Positions 7,710 through 16,361 of a stretch of DNA of 64,000 nucleotides are shown piece by piece. Source of the stretch: Metabacillus sp. FJAT-52054 (GTDB lineage Bacteria > Bacillota > Bacilli > Bacillales > Bacillaceae). Location: NCBI RefSeq assembly GCF_037201815.1, contig NZ_CP147407.1:1054001-1118000 (forward strand), in the 5' to 3' direction. Below the pieces are notes generated by a model. The model was not told the origin of the DNA, searched no databases, and was given only the letters and a program-made list of their open reading frames with translations. Within the stretch, counting starts at the first letter, position 1. Each line of letters begins with the position of its first letter. Position numbers and translations under genes: made by a program.

Positions 7710-8756
7710 TTACAAATCATCAAATCCATTATCCACATTATTTACTTTCGTATACTGCCGTGATTTCTGCTCAAAGAAATCGGATTTGCCGAGGTCGACT
7801 TCTTCGTATGCTTTGATCCACTTGAGCGGATTTGTCCTATATCCTTCAAACGGACGGTCATAGCCGAGCTGATTGGAGCGGACGTTGGCATAAAACTTAA
7901 TATAATCCTCGACGTCTTTCATGCTGATGCCTTCAATTTTATTACCTATTATATGGCGGCCCCATTCGATTTCAAGCTCGGCGGCTTCTACAATGGTCCT
8001 TTCCACGAACACTTTCAAATCCGGTGTATCATATTCCGGATATTGTACAAGCACCTCTCTGAAAATTTTCACGAATAAATCGACGTGAATTTGTTCATCG
8101 CGGTTGATGTAGTTAATCATCGTGCTCGTCGCGACCATTTTCTGATTGCGGGCGAGGTTATAAAAGAAGGCGAATCCTGAGTAGAAAAACAGGCCTTCGA
8201 GAATGACGTCATAAACAAGCGACTTAAGCAGGTTTTCAACATTTGCGTTTTCTGCAAAAGCCTTATAGCCGTTAGTGACAAAGTCATTCCGTTCTCTTAG
8301 TATTTCCTCGCTCCGCCAATACTCGAATACTTCCTCCTGCTTGTTTTTCGGAACGATGCTGGAGAGTACATATGAGTAGGAATGATTGTGAATGACCTCC
8401 TGCTGGGCAAGCATAATCATGAGCGCGTTAATGCTGGAGTCTGTGATGTAGTCAGCGACTTTTCCTGCATAATCGGTTTGAATGCTGTCGAGCAGGGCGA
8501 GAAGCCCAATGATTTTCAGGAAGGCGTCCTTTTCATACTCATCGAGGTCTTTAAATTGCTTAACATCCTGAGACATATTGATTTCAAACGGTGTCCAGAA
8601 GTTCGATAGCATTTTTTTATATTTGGAATACGCCCACGGATAGGCGACATCATCCCAGTTCAAAATGTTGGAGCTCCGGCCGTTGATCAGGGCAGTGGAA
8701 CGATTCGGCGCATCCGGATCCATAATGGTCCGCTGCGACAGGGCAATATCTGTCAT
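7710..8756 (-). CDS. nrdB: Class I ribonucleotide reductase, beta (radical) subunit
   Basis: 348 residues, the usual length for the small subunit that stores the tyrosyl radical at its di-metal centre. Ferritin-like metal ligands are visible: Asp in LLALLDSIQTDYA, Glu and His in AQQEVIHNHSY, Glu in VILEGLFFYSGF, and Glu/His in RDEQIHVDLF. The tyrosine two residues after that HNH (HSYSY) is the likely radical site. The C-terminal VNNVDNGFDDL is the tail that docks to the alpha subunit. It starts 12 bp after the nrdA stop with an AGGAGG site, so the two form one operon under the riboswitch upstream. Confidence 0.93.
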   Translation of the reverse strand: MTDIALSQRTIMDPDAPNRSTALINGRSSNILNWDDVAYPWAYSKYKKMLSNFWTPFEINMSQDVKQFKDLDEYEKDAFLKIIGLLALLDSIQTDYAGKVADYITDSSINALMIMLAQQEVIHNHSYSYVLSSIVPKNKQEEVFEYWRSEEILRERNDFVTNGYKAFAENANVENLLKSLVYDVILEGLFFYSGFAFFYNLARNQKMVATSTMINYINRDEQIHVDLFVKIFREVLVQYPEYDTPDLKVFVERTIVEAAELEIEWGRHIIGNKIEGISMKDVEDYIKFYANVRSNQLGYDRPFEGYRTNPLKWIKAYEEVDLGKSDFFEQKSRQYTKVNNVDNGFDDL

Positions 8757-8768
8757 CTGTTTTTCCTC

Positions 8769-11042
8769 CTAGCTCGCGCATGAATCGCAGTCTTCAATCA
8801 GGCTGGAAGTGGAGCGGACATAATACGTTGTTTTAAGTCCTGCATTCCAGGCACCCATGTGAAGAGCAAGCAATTCTTTTGCTTTGATCGTATTCAAAAC
8901 GTAAAAGTTAAATGAGATCGATTGATCGATATGGCGCTGTCTCGCCGCATTCTGTTCAATGCTCCAATGCTGATCCGTGAAATAGGCGGATTTATAATAC
9001 CAGGTCGTTTCCGGGCTCAAATCAGGGGCCGTCACCGGAATCTTGTAGTCTTTCTTTTCTTCCGAATAAACCTTTTGAAAAATCGGATCAATACTTGCTG
9101 TGCTGCCGGCAATGATGGAGGTGGATGCATTTGGTGCGACGGCCATCAGATAGCCGTTCCGCATGCCGTTTTCAGCGATTTGCTGCTGCAGTTCCTGCCA
9201 TTCTTCAGAACGGTAGCCTCGGTTCTCAAAATAAGTGCCTGTTTCCCAGCCGGACCCTTCAAATGCCGGATAAGATCCTTTTTCCTTCGCCAGCTCCGAG
9301 CTCGCCTGAATGGTCAAAAAGGAAATTTTCTCATATAGCTTATCGGCGTACTGTACCGCTTCCTCACTTTCCCACTTAATCCCTTCAAGAGCTAGAAGGT
9401 GATGCCAGCCAAAGGTTCCGAGTCCGATTGCGCGGTATTTCGAATTGGTGAGCTTCGCCTGCAGAACGGGTATTTCGTTTAAATCGATAACGTTATCAAG
9501 CATTCGAACCTGGATCGGGACAAGGCGTTCAAGCACATCCTCTCTAACTGCTTTAGCAAGGCTGATGGAAGAGAGATTGCAGACAACAAAATCCCCGGGT
9601 GTTTTCACCGTAATGATTTTTCCATCCTCTGTATATTGTTCATCCATCGTGGTAGCGCTTTGGTTTTGGGTGATTTCTGTACAAAGATTGGTACAATATA
9701 CCATTCCAGCATGTGCATTGGCATTCATCCGGTTCACTTCATCCCGGTAGAACATAAACGGTGTTCCGGATTCCAGCTGGCTGATCATAATGCGTTTCAT
9801 AATATCGATCGCCGGAATGATTTCCTTCGCCAAATCAGAGTGGCGGACACATTCCCAATATTTTTCCCGGAAGCTGCCGCTGCCTTTTTTCTCGTCAAAA
9901 AAATCCTCCAGGCTGTAGCCGAGTGTTTTTCTTACCTCATGCGGGTCGAATAAATACCAGTCACCGCGTTCCTCGACCTGTTCCATGAAAAGATCCGGCA
10001 GACAGACGCCCGTGAACAAGTCATGGGTGCGGAGACGCTCATCTCCATTGTTCAGTTTTGAATCAAGGAATGAGAAAATGTCCTTGTGCCATACATCCAG
10101 GTAAACCGCAATCGCGCCTTTTCTTTGGCCAAGCTGATCCACGCTGACCGCCGTATTGTTGAGCTGCTTCATCCACGGAAGCACACCGGAGGAAACGCCT
10201 TTGAATCCGCGGATATCACTGCCGCGGCTGCGGATTTTCCCAAGATAGACACCGATGCCGCCGCCGCTTTTCGAAAGATTCGCAATGTCTGTGTTGCTGT
10301 CAAAAATCCCCTGCAAACTGTCGTCAATTGTATCGATAAAGCAGCTGGACAGCTGACCGACGGATTTCCCTGCATTTGATAGAGTAGGAGTCGCAACCGT
10401 CATATAAAGATTGCTCAGCGCCCAGTATGCTTCTTTTACGAGGTGGATCCTGTGCTCCGCCGGCTCTTTTGCCATCAGGGTCATTGCAATGATCATAAAC
10501 CGTTCCTGAGGAAGCTCCATCACATTTTTGCTGTAGTCGCGGGCAATGTAGCGGTCAGCAAGTGTCCGGAGTCCAATATAGGTGAAGAGCAGATCGCGGT
10601 CCGGATCGATTATCTCGCCCAGCTCGCTGATTTCTTTTGGGCTATAGACTTGCGGAATCAGATCTCCGTAAATGCCGATGCTATGAAGCTTATCGACTAA
10701 TTCAAGAAATGATCCGTACTGCTCTCTTTTTTCATAGCCCCTGCTTTTGGCCGCTTCAGCATAGAGCTGATCCAAATACAGACGGGCACAGAAGTATGTC
10801 CAATCCGGCTCAAGCTCGGATATATTGGCCAAGCCTTCTAATATGCTTAGGTTTTTTATTTGTTTTTCTGTATATGTATCTCTGGATGCAATCAATTCTT
10901 TTAATCTCTCTGTAAAGTGATGCAAATCAAGGTGGGGGAAGTCCGTCCCGGCTTCCTGAATCCATTGAGTAAAGTCATGTTCGTCAAACGGCCCTTTTAT
11001 GCCTTTTTCATTGGTAATCATCGTCATCGTATCGGTTGTCAT
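8769..11042 (-). CDS. nrdA: Class I ribonucleotide reductase, alpha (catalytic) subunit
   Basis: Reduces ribonucleoside diphosphates to deoxyribonucleotides. Landmarks: the thiol pair and substrate loop in LSNAGKSVGQLSSCF, SGGGIGVYLGKIRSRGSDIR, the active-site NLCTEI (Asn, Cys, Glu), the PNASTSIIAGSTASIDP phosphate loop, and a C-terminal CDSC redox pair. A longer open frame to 11294 runs through the cobalamin riboswitch and its terminator and is not translated. The ATG at 11042 lies 6 bp after GGAGGAGG and gives 757 residues (MTTDTMTMIT...). An ATG two codons earlier is too close to the site. The operon is likely repressed by NrdR-dATP and shut off when cobalamin is plentiful. Confidence 0.94.
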   Translation of the reverse strand: MTTDTMTMITNEKGIKGPFDEHDFTQWIQEAGTDFPHLDLHHFTERLKELIASRDTYTEKQIKNLSILEGLANISELEPDWTYFCARLYLDQLYAEAAKSRGYEKREQYGSFLELVDKLHSIGIYGDLIPQVYSPKEISELGEIIDPDRDLLFTYIGLRTLADRYIARDYSKNVMELPQERFMIIAMTLMAKEPAEHRIHLVKEAYWALSNLYMTVATPTLSNAGKSVGQLSSCFIDTIDDSLQGIFDSNTDIANLSKSGGGIGVYLGKIRSRGSDIRGFKGVSSGVLPWMKQLNNTAVSVDQLGQRKGAIAVYLDVWHKDIFSFLDSKLNNGDERLRTHDLFTGVCLPDLFMEQVEERGDWYLFDPHEVRKTLGYSLEDFFDEKKGSGSFREKYWECVRHSDLAKEIIPAIDIMKRIMISQLESGTPFMFYRDEVNRMNANAHAGMVYCTNLCTEITQNQSATTMDEQYTEDGKIITVKTPGDFVVCNLSSISLAKAVREDVLERLVPIQVRMLDNVIDLNEIPVLQAKLTNSKYRAIGLGTFGWHHLLALEGIKWESEEAVQYADKLYEKISFLTIQASSELAKEKGSYPAFEGSGWETGTYFENRGYRSEEWQELQQQIAENGMRNGYLMAVAPNASTSIIAGSTASIDPIFQKVYSEEKKDYKIPVTAPDLSPETTWYYKSAYFTDQHWSIEQNAARQRHIDQSISFNFYVLNTIKAKELLALHMGAWNAGLKTTYYVRSTSSLIEDCDSCAS

Positions 11043-11063
11043 AGCCATCCTCCTCCAAGGGAA

Positions 11064-11096
11064 AATAAAAAATCCGCTCTTGGCAATTGAGCGGAT
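11064..11096 (-). terminator. Riboswitch-controlled terminator before nrdA
   Basis: On the minus strand ATCCGCTC pairs with GAGCGGAT around a 9-base loop, followed by a run of T. It lies between the cobalamin aptamer and the nrdA ribosome site, the place for an expression platform that stops transcription. Confidence 0.8.
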
Positions 11097-11176
11097 CAAA
11101 CGATAGAATAAAAGAGGATCTTTTATTTCCACCGTTTCATCTTCCCAATCCCCGGGAAAAGCGAAACATATCCAGC

Positions 11177-11330
11177 ATCGGCAGGTCTCCTGACTTGTGC
11201 TTCCTCCTACTTTGAGCCCTTCCCGTACGAAGCCGTACAGTGGTATGCCCATTTCGTCACACTTACAGTTGCGGGGACAGTTCCGGTATCTCACCGGATT
11301 CCCTTTTAAGCTAATCTTAGCACCGTTTGC
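11177..11330 (-). ncRNA. Cobalamin (B12) riboswitch
   Basis: The minus strand carries the hallmarks in order: AACGGTGCTAAGATTAGC start, AAAAGGGAATCCGGTGAGA, ACCGGAACTGTCCCCGCAAC (the B12-box type core), GTAAGTGTGACGAAATGGGC, then AGTCAGGAGACCTGCC. It precedes the aerobic ribonucleotide reductase genes. This arrangement is known in bacteria that also own a B12-dependent class II reductase: with enough cobalamin the class I operon is turned off. The class II gene would be elsewhere in the genome. Confidence 0.93.
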
Positions 11331-11343
11331 TGTGGAATATAAT

Positions 11344-11385
11344 CAATATATAGTAGTTTGTTTTTTGTTTGTATTCTATATCTTG
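11344..11385 (-). promoter_or_regulatory. Tandem NrdR boxes
   Basis: Two sites 32 bp apart (three helical turns). The minus-strand CTATATATTG at 11344-11353 matches the NrdR core CWATATATWG fully, and CAAGATATAG at 11376-11385 matches 9 of 10. They lie just upstream of the riboswitch, where the promoter should be. NrdR represses reductase genes when dATP is high. Confidence 0.7.
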
Positions 11386-11474
11386 TGTTTAGTATAGATA
11401 CATATTATAGGACAAGAATGCAGATTTCAACTATTTACCGTCAAAAATATTCTTTTTTATTTATTCGGATGTGC

Positions 11475-11504
11475 TTGACAACAGCGCGGCCCACCGTTTG
11501 TAAT
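11475..11504 (+). promoter_or_regulatory. SigmaA promoter of dat
   Basis: TTGACA (11475-11480) and TGTAAT (11499-11504) are separated by 18 bp, 35 bp before the dat start. Confidence 0.6.
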
Positions 11505-11538
11505 GATAAGAACAAATCCTAAACGTTAGAGGTGCACA

Positions 11539-12396
11539 ATGAAAATCCTGATGAATACGAAACTGATTGATAGAGGGCAGGCAAAAGTAGATATTGAAGA
11601 CAGAGGGTATCAGTTTGGAGACGGTGTATACGAAGTGATCCGCGTGTATGAGGGAGAAATTTTTACAATGGATGAACACCTTCAGAGACTCGAAAGAAGT
11701 GCAGGTGAAATCAAAATCTCTCTTCCTTACAGTTTGACGGAGCTTAAAGACAGAATAAGAGAATTGGTGTCAGTGAATCAGGTATGGGACGGCGGAATCT
11801 ATATGCAGGTGACAAGAGGGGTCAGCCCAAGAAATCATCTTTTTCCCGGATCAGATATTCCAGCTCAGCTGGTAGCCTATCCGATTCCATCGAAACGTCC
11901 GGAAGAGCTTCAAAAAACCGGCGTTGAGGTCATCACAGCGGAGGATATGCGCTGGAAACGATGCGACATTAAAAGCCTGAATCTTCTGTGGAATGTGATG
12001 GCGAAACAGGAAGCTGCGGACGCAGGAAAATTTGAAACCATTTTTGTGCGGGACGGTATTGTCACAGAAGGAAGCTCAACAAATTTTTATGCAGTTAAGG
12101 ATGGAACGGTTTATACGCATCCCTCCAATCACTTCATTTTGAACGGGATCACACGCCTTAAAATATTGGAAGCATGCAGAAATGCCGGGGTAAATACAGT
12201 GGAAAGAGAAATTCAGGCATCCGAACTCGATCAGTATGAGGAAGCCTTTATCTCCTCTACAACGATCGAAGTTATGCCGATTGTAAAAATTGACGGCAAA
12301 TCCTACAGCAAAGGAAAGCCGGGACCGGTCACCCTGTCGATTCAAAAAGCGTTCCGGGATTTGCTTCCCGACCGGAAAAAGGACGGCGTTTTATAA
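11539..12396 (+). CDS. dat: D-alanine aminotransferase
   Basis: Fold-type IV PLP enzyme of 285 residues that interconverts D-alanine and D-glutamate with their keto acids, supplying D-amino acids for cell wall and spore peptidoglycan. Start segment DRGYQFGDGVYEVIRVYEG and the lysine in CDIKSLNLLWNV (the PLP Schiff base) are typical. EGSSTNFYAV and ILNGITRLKILE supply the phosphate-binding turns. The ATG at 11539 follows AGAGGTG. It is monocistronic, with its own promoter and terminator. In B. subtilis dat also lies near nhaC, so the order is conserved. Confidence 0.94.
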   Translation: MKILMNTKLIDRGQAKVDIEDRGYQFGDGVYEVIRVYEGEIFTMDEHLQRLERSAGEIKISLPYSLTELKDRIRELVSVNQVWDGGIYMQVTRGVSPRNHLFPGSDIPAQLVAYPIPSKRPEELQKTGVEVITAEDMRWKRCDIKSLNLLWNVMAKQEAADAGKFETIFVRDGIVTEGSSTNFYAVKDGTVYTHPSNHFILNGITRLKILEACRNAGVNTVEREIQASELDQYEEAFISSTTIEVMPIVKIDGKSYSKGKPGPVTLSIQKAFRDLLPDRKKDGVL

Positions 12397-12412
12397 GCAG
12401 TAATACCATTTA

Positions 12413-12453
12413 AAACCCGGGAATGCTGTTCAATACGCATTCCCGGGTTTTAT
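12413..12453 (+). terminator. Terminator of dat
   Basis: AAACCCGGGAATGC pairs with GCATTCCCGGGTTT over 14 bp around a 10-base loop, followed by T residues. Confidence 0.88.
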
Positions 12454-12547
12454 TATGAGCAGCACATTGATGAAAGTGCAGTTGTAAGCTTTTCCAAAGA
12501 TTTAAGGTACAATAAAAGAATCTCACTGAAAGGTGCAAACCATTGAA

Positions 12548-13348
12548 ATGAAAAGTGTAAAACTGATAGCGGGAATTTCATTAGCCGCAAGCATATTGTG
12601 GATAGGCGGTTTAGGATACACGGTGAACAGCCAATTTTTTCAGCAGCCTGATCCTCCTGCAAAAATGATCACCAAAACATCTGATCCAAAGCCGGTCAAG
12701 CAGGATGGTGAGTATCTTGTCGTTGGGCTTGGCGATTCTCTTACAAGAGGGATTGGCGACGGAAGCGGGAAAGGATATGTCGGGTATTTAATGGATCATC
12801 TGCGAGGCAAGTCAGAGCAGAAGTTCCAGCTCTCTAATTTATCTATCAGCGGACAGACATCGTCCGGGCTGGACAAGCAGCTGAAGCAGGCAGAAATACA
12901 GCGCCAAATCAGTAAGGCCGATGCCATTGTAATGACCATCGGGGGAAATGATCTTTTTGCGGGCGGACAGGTGATGAACGACCTTTCGACCAAGACGGTT
13001 GAACAGACAAGAACGGCTTTCATCAAAAGACTTGGGGGAATTTTTAAGCAAATCCGTACCATCAATCCTGATGCGACGATCTTTTACATTGGGCTTTATA
13101 ACCCGTTTAATGATCTTTCCAATCGCTCAGTAACCTCCGGCATTGTCCGAGAGTGGAATTTTTATACCGCTAATGAAGCGGCAAAATATAAGAAAACCAT
13201 TTTGGTGCCAACCTTTGATTTGTTTGAACAGAACGTGAATGACTATCTGTACAGTGATAAATTTCATCCTAATGAAGAGGGGTATAAGCTAATAGGAGAG
13301 CGGCTGTCCTCGCTCATCATCTTCAGTGAGGAGGGGAAGAAAAAATGA
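12548..13348 (+). CDS. Exported SGNH/GDSL-family lipase or esterase (YpmR-like)
   Basis: 266 residues from ATG 12548. A GTG at 12533 overlaps the AAAGGTG ribosome site and is unlikely as start. Residues ~4-28 are an uncleaved signal anchor or signal peptide, so the catalytic domain is outside the membrane. SGNH blocks: GLGDSLTRG (nucleophile Ser), a glycine in SISGQTSSG, TIGGNDLF (Asn) and DKFHPNEEGY (Asp and His). The closest group I can name is B. subtilis YpmR-type lipases. Its stop overlaps the start of an ABC ATPase by 4 bp, so lipase, ATPase and permease are one operon. The natural substrate is unknown. Confidence 0.85.
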   Translation: MKSVKLIAGISLAASILWIGGLGYTVNSQFFQQPDPPAKMITKTSDPKPVKQDGEYLVVGLGDSLTRGIGDGSGKGYVGYLMDHLRGKSEQKFQLSNLSISGQTSSGLDKQLKQAEIQRQISKADAIVMTIGGNDLFAGGQVMNDLSTKTVEQTRTAFIKRLGGIFKQIRTINPDATIFYIGLYNPFNDLSNRSVTSGIVREWNFYTANEAAKYKKTILVPTFDLFEQNVNDYLYSDKFHPNEEGYKLIGERLSSLIIFSEEGKKK

Positions 13349-14259
13349 CAGAAAATGTGACGCTCTCTGTAACGGGTCTAAAGAAAAGGATCAAAAAAAA
13401 GGAAATTATTAAAGGGCTAAGTTTTGAGCTTCAAAAAGGGGAAGTATTCGGATTTTTAGGTCCGAACGGAGCTGGTAAAACGACGACTATCCGTATGCTG
13501 GTCGGGTTGATTAAACCGACATCAGGCAAGATCACCATATGCGGATATGACTTGGAAAAGCAGTATACAAAAGCCATCCGGAATATCGGCTGCATCGTTG
13601 AAAATCCGGAGCTTTATACGTATTTAAGCGGGCGGGAAAATCTTGAGTATTTCAAACGGATGATTCCGGGTTTGAAAAAGGAGCGGATTGATGAAGTTGT
13701 CCATCTTGTCCGGCTCGAGCACCGCATTGATGACCGGGTCAGTACGTATTCGCTCGGGATGAGGCAAAGACTTGGGATTGCCCAGGCGCTCCTTAGCCGT
13801 CCCAAAGTTCTCATCTTAGATGAACCGACAAACGGTCTAGATCCGATGGGAATTCGGGAAATGCGCGAATTTATCCGGTATCTTGCAGAGAAGGAGGGAT
13901 TAACCGTTCTTGTTTCTTCCCATCTGCTCAGTGAAATCCAATTAATGTGCGACCGGGTAGCCATTATGTCGAAAGGAAAGGTTCTCCGTGTTGACACCGT
14001 TACGGCCTTGCTGACAGAAAAAGAGCGAGTAATCTGGCATGCTGAGCCCCTTTCAAAAGCGAAGGAGCTGCTCGGACAGGAAACGGCGATTCTTGCAGAG
14101 AAGGACGGAACGCTTATAACTGCAAATGACGAAAGTCAGATCGCCGTTTGGAATCAAAAGCTCGTCAACGAAGGTGTAAGTGTAAAAGGAATCGAAATAA
14201 AGCTTCCAACACTGGAAGACCTCTTCATTGAACTGACAGAAGGTGAAACCATTGATTAA
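13345..14259 (+). CDS. ABC exporter ATP-binding protein (BcrA-like)
   Basis: 304 residues. Walker A GPNGAGKTTT (~40-49), Q-loop region near NIGCIVENPELYTYL, signature YSLGMRQRLGIAQAL, Walker B KVLILDEPTNGLD, and a switch histidine in VLVSSHLLSEI. After ~225 comes the extra C-terminal domain usual in bacitracin- and lantibiotic-type ABC-2 systems. It works with the next gene's permease. It overlaps the lipase gene by 4 bp (ATGA) and the permease by 8 bp. Substrate unknown; antibiotic resistance or lipid export are both possible. Confidence 0.88.
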   Translation: MTENVTLSVTGLKKRIKKKEIIKGLSFELQKGEVFGFLGPNGAGKTTTIRMLVGLIKPTSGKITICGYDLEKQYTKAIRNIGCIVENPELYTYLSGRENLEYFKRMIPGLKKERIDEVVHLVRLEHRIDDRVSTYSLGMRQRLGIAQALLSRPKVLILDEPTNGLDPMGIREMREFIRYLAEKEGLTVLVSSHLLSEIQLMCDRVAIMSKGKVLRVDTVTALLTEKERVIWHAEPLSKAKELLGQETAILAEKDGTLITANDESQIAVWNQKLVNEGVSVKGIEIKLPTLEDLFIELTEGETID

Positions 14260-15232
14260 TCTGGTCTACAACGAAATGATTAAGATTGTCCGCAAAAAGA
14301 GGCTGTTTATTATTATGGGCATCATTGCCGTACTGGCGGCGCTGTTTACATATGCCCAAGTAAAGAAACATGAAGAATCAGTCAAAGAAGCGGGAACTGA
14401 AGACTGGCGGACTCAGGTGCAGCAGGAGATTATTAATACGCAAAACAGGCTGAGCTCAGGCGGCATTTCGGGTGAGTGGAAAGAATTTATGCAAATCCGG
14501 GTCAATCAGCAGCAGTATTACCTGGACCATGATACCAATCCATCAGCCCCAGGTGCTCCGACCTTTATGAAAATATTCGCTGAAAATTCGATTGATTTGC
14601 TTTTGCCCCTGATGGTGATGGTCATTGCAAGTGACATCGTTTCATCGGAGCATACAAACGGAACAATCAAGCTGCTGCTGACTAGGCCGGTTAAAAGGTG
14701 GAAAATCCTTTTAAGCAAATATATTACGCTTCTTTTATCCATCTCGTTTATTGTCCTGTCTGTTGGATTCTTAACGTATCTCGTTTCAGGAGTCGCCTTA
14801 GGCTATACCGGGTGGAATTTACCTGTGTTAACCGGATTTACGGTAAACGGCGGCCAGCTTGATACGAGTCAGGTACAAATGATGAGCCTTTGGCAGTACC
14901 TCCTCATGGACTTCGGTCTTGTCTGGTTTGTTGCGGTGGTTGTCGGCACGCTCACCTTTGCCCTTTCCTCCGTGATGAAAAGTACCGCCTCCGTCATGGG
15001 TGTCATGCTCTCCCTTCTTATAGCGGGAGCCATCCTTGCTAATATGGTATCAGCATGGGATTCAGCCAAATACCTTTTTATGGTGAACTTAAGGCTGACC
15101 GATTATATTAGCGGCATGGCGCCGCCGATCAACGGTATGACGCTTGGATTTTCGATGACGGTACTGACAATTTGGGCCGCTGCGGCACTGGTCGTTTCCT
15201 TTTTCTTTTTTACGAGAAAGGATGTTTATTAA
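14252..15232 (+). CDS. ABC-2 type permease
   Basis: About 326 residues from a TTG start at 14252, 6-7 bp after AAGGTG; a GTG at 14243 sits inside that site. One N-terminal helix (RLFIIMGIIAVLAALFTYA) is followed by an extracytoplasmic segment of ~110 residues, then five helices, with TNGTIKLLLTRPVKRWKIL at the typical cytoplasmic coupling region. This matches the ABC2 membrane family in which the first helix is set apart. The TTG lies within the last codons of the ATPase gene, so translation is coupled. No terminator follows until 15378. Confidence 0.83.
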   Translation: MINLVYNEMIKIVRKKRLFIIMGIIAVLAALFTYAQVKKHEESVKEAGTEDWRTQVQQEIINTQNRLSSGGISGEWKEFMQIRVNQQQYYLDHDTNPSAPGAPTFMKIFAENSIDLLLPLMVMVIASDIVSSEHTNGTIKLLLTRPVKRWKILLSKYITLLLSISFIVLSVGFLTYLVSGVALGYTGWNLPVLTGFTVNGGQLDTSQVQMMSLWQYLLMDFGLVWFVAVVVGTLTFALSSVMKSTASVMGVMLSLLIAGAILANMVSAWDSAKYLFMVNLRLTDYISGMAPPINGMTLGFSMTVLTIWAAAALVVSFFFFTRKDVY

Positions 15233-15377
15233 AACTAAAAAAAGAGGCTGTCCAGCTGCTCTCAGCACAGAGTCTCGCACCTTCCACTCCGATCAGCCTT
15301 GAGTATACCTATTTAAAAAACGAAATCCCCGGAGTGCTCACACAGCGTCCGGGGGTGGTGTTCAAACATATCCTTTC

Positions 15378-15408
15378 AGGAGGCTTTTTTAAACAGCCTC
15401 CTTTTTTT
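15378..15408 (+). terminator. Terminator after the lipase-ABC operon
   Basis: AGGAGGCT/AGCCTCCT stem followed by seven T. An imperfect CCCCGGAGTG/CGTCCGGGGG hairpin precedes it. Bases ~15280-15310 also carry a decayed piece of the repeat family seen at 47056-47355. Confidence 0.8.
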
Positions 15409-15415
15409 GATCCTC

Positions 15416-16201
15416 CTAACTTTGAATCTCTTTTATATTCTTTCCTCCTAAGAATGCATGCCCCGTTTTCATTGCGGCAATGGTCTCAAAGCCATAGCGG
15501 CTATAAACATTTTCAACCCTTTCATTGATTGGAAGTACCCAAAGTTTATCGATATGTTTTCTCACAGCTTCTTCTTGAATAAAGGATAGTAAATCACCAA
15601 TCAATCCTTTTCCTCTGAATGACTGAAGCGTGGCGACACTTTCTACACGGGCCTGATTTTTTTCTTCAAACATACAGGCAGCCCCGCACGCTTTTCCATC
15701 ATAACGAAGAAGATAATGGGTAAAGGAGGGATGACTGAATTGTTTTTTGAATATCTTTTCAATGACTTCCTTCCCGCCGAATTCCTTTATGCTGCCCTGA
15801 ATTTGAAGGGCTTCGCTCAAATTGCCTTGATTTACTTTTTCAATCGTTACATGCCGTCCCTTCACTTTTTCAGTAACATGTCCCGTCCATAATTGAACAG
15901 GGCTGATCAACTCTTCATATTGAAACCCTTTTGCTTTCAGTTCCGTAATTAAAGATAGCTGGTTTTCAAGCTGATACAGATAAAATCTTGGGATGATGTT
16001 CCTGGATTGATAAAAGCGTATAACTTCATCTGCCAAAAGCGCCGGGTCCAGACACTCCTTGCTGATGTGTGCATGATTAGCATCATAATAGTTCGGCTCA
16101 TTTTCATTCAAAAACAGCGAGCCCCATGCAGTTTCTTTTCGTGTTGTGAACGTTTCTAAGTTAGCGAAATCAAGTTTTAATACTTCTTGCAGGTTAATCA
16201 C
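15416..16201 (-). CDS. GNAT-family N-acetyltransferase
   Basis: 261 residues. The C-terminal half carries the acetyl-CoA site VATLQSFRGKGLIGDLLSFI (motif A, QxxGxG/A type) and ENVYSRYGFETI (motif B). The N-terminal ~120 residues look like a degenerate partner GNAT domain, as in two-domain members of the family. The GTG at 16201 has an AGAGGTG site. The substrate is not predictable. It is transcribed alone on the minus strand, convergent with the ABC operon, whose terminator lies 8 bp beyond its stop. Confidence 0.82.
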   Translation of the reverse strand: MINLQEVLKLDFANLETFTTRKETAWGSLFLNENEPNYYDANHAHISKECLDPALLADEVIRFYQSRNIIPRFYLYQLENQLSLITELKAKGFQYEELISPVQLWTGHVTEKVKGRHVTIEKVNQGNLSEALQIQGSIKEFGGKEVIEKIFKKQFSHPSFTHYLLRYDGKACGAACMFEEKNQARVESVATLQSFRGKGLIGDLLSFIQEEAVRKHIDKLWVLPINERVENVYSRYGFETIAAMKTGHAFLGGKNIKEIQS

Positions 16202-16325
16202 ATAGCACCTCTGATTTTATTTTTCCATCCAAATTATTGTATAGCGTAATGTAAAAGGATGGAAAGTCTTGAAATTTGAAAAGTAAATAAAGGAGCCAGA
16301 CAACAGAGTAACAGACTGTCCATTT

Positions 16326-16358
16326 AAAAAGAAGCAGCCAAACGGCATGCTTCTTTTT
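16326..16358 (-). terminator. Terminator of nhaC
   Basis: AAAAAGAAGC/GCTTCTTTTT stem with a T/A-rich run on both sides, so it may act in both directions. It lies directly after the nhaC stop. Confidence 0.78.
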
Positions 16359-16361
16359 CGA

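Noticed and set aside
11043..11294. 84-codon N-terminal extension of nrdA
   Set aside because: It runs through the cobalamin riboswitch and the terminator; a strong ribosome site precedes the ATG at 11042.
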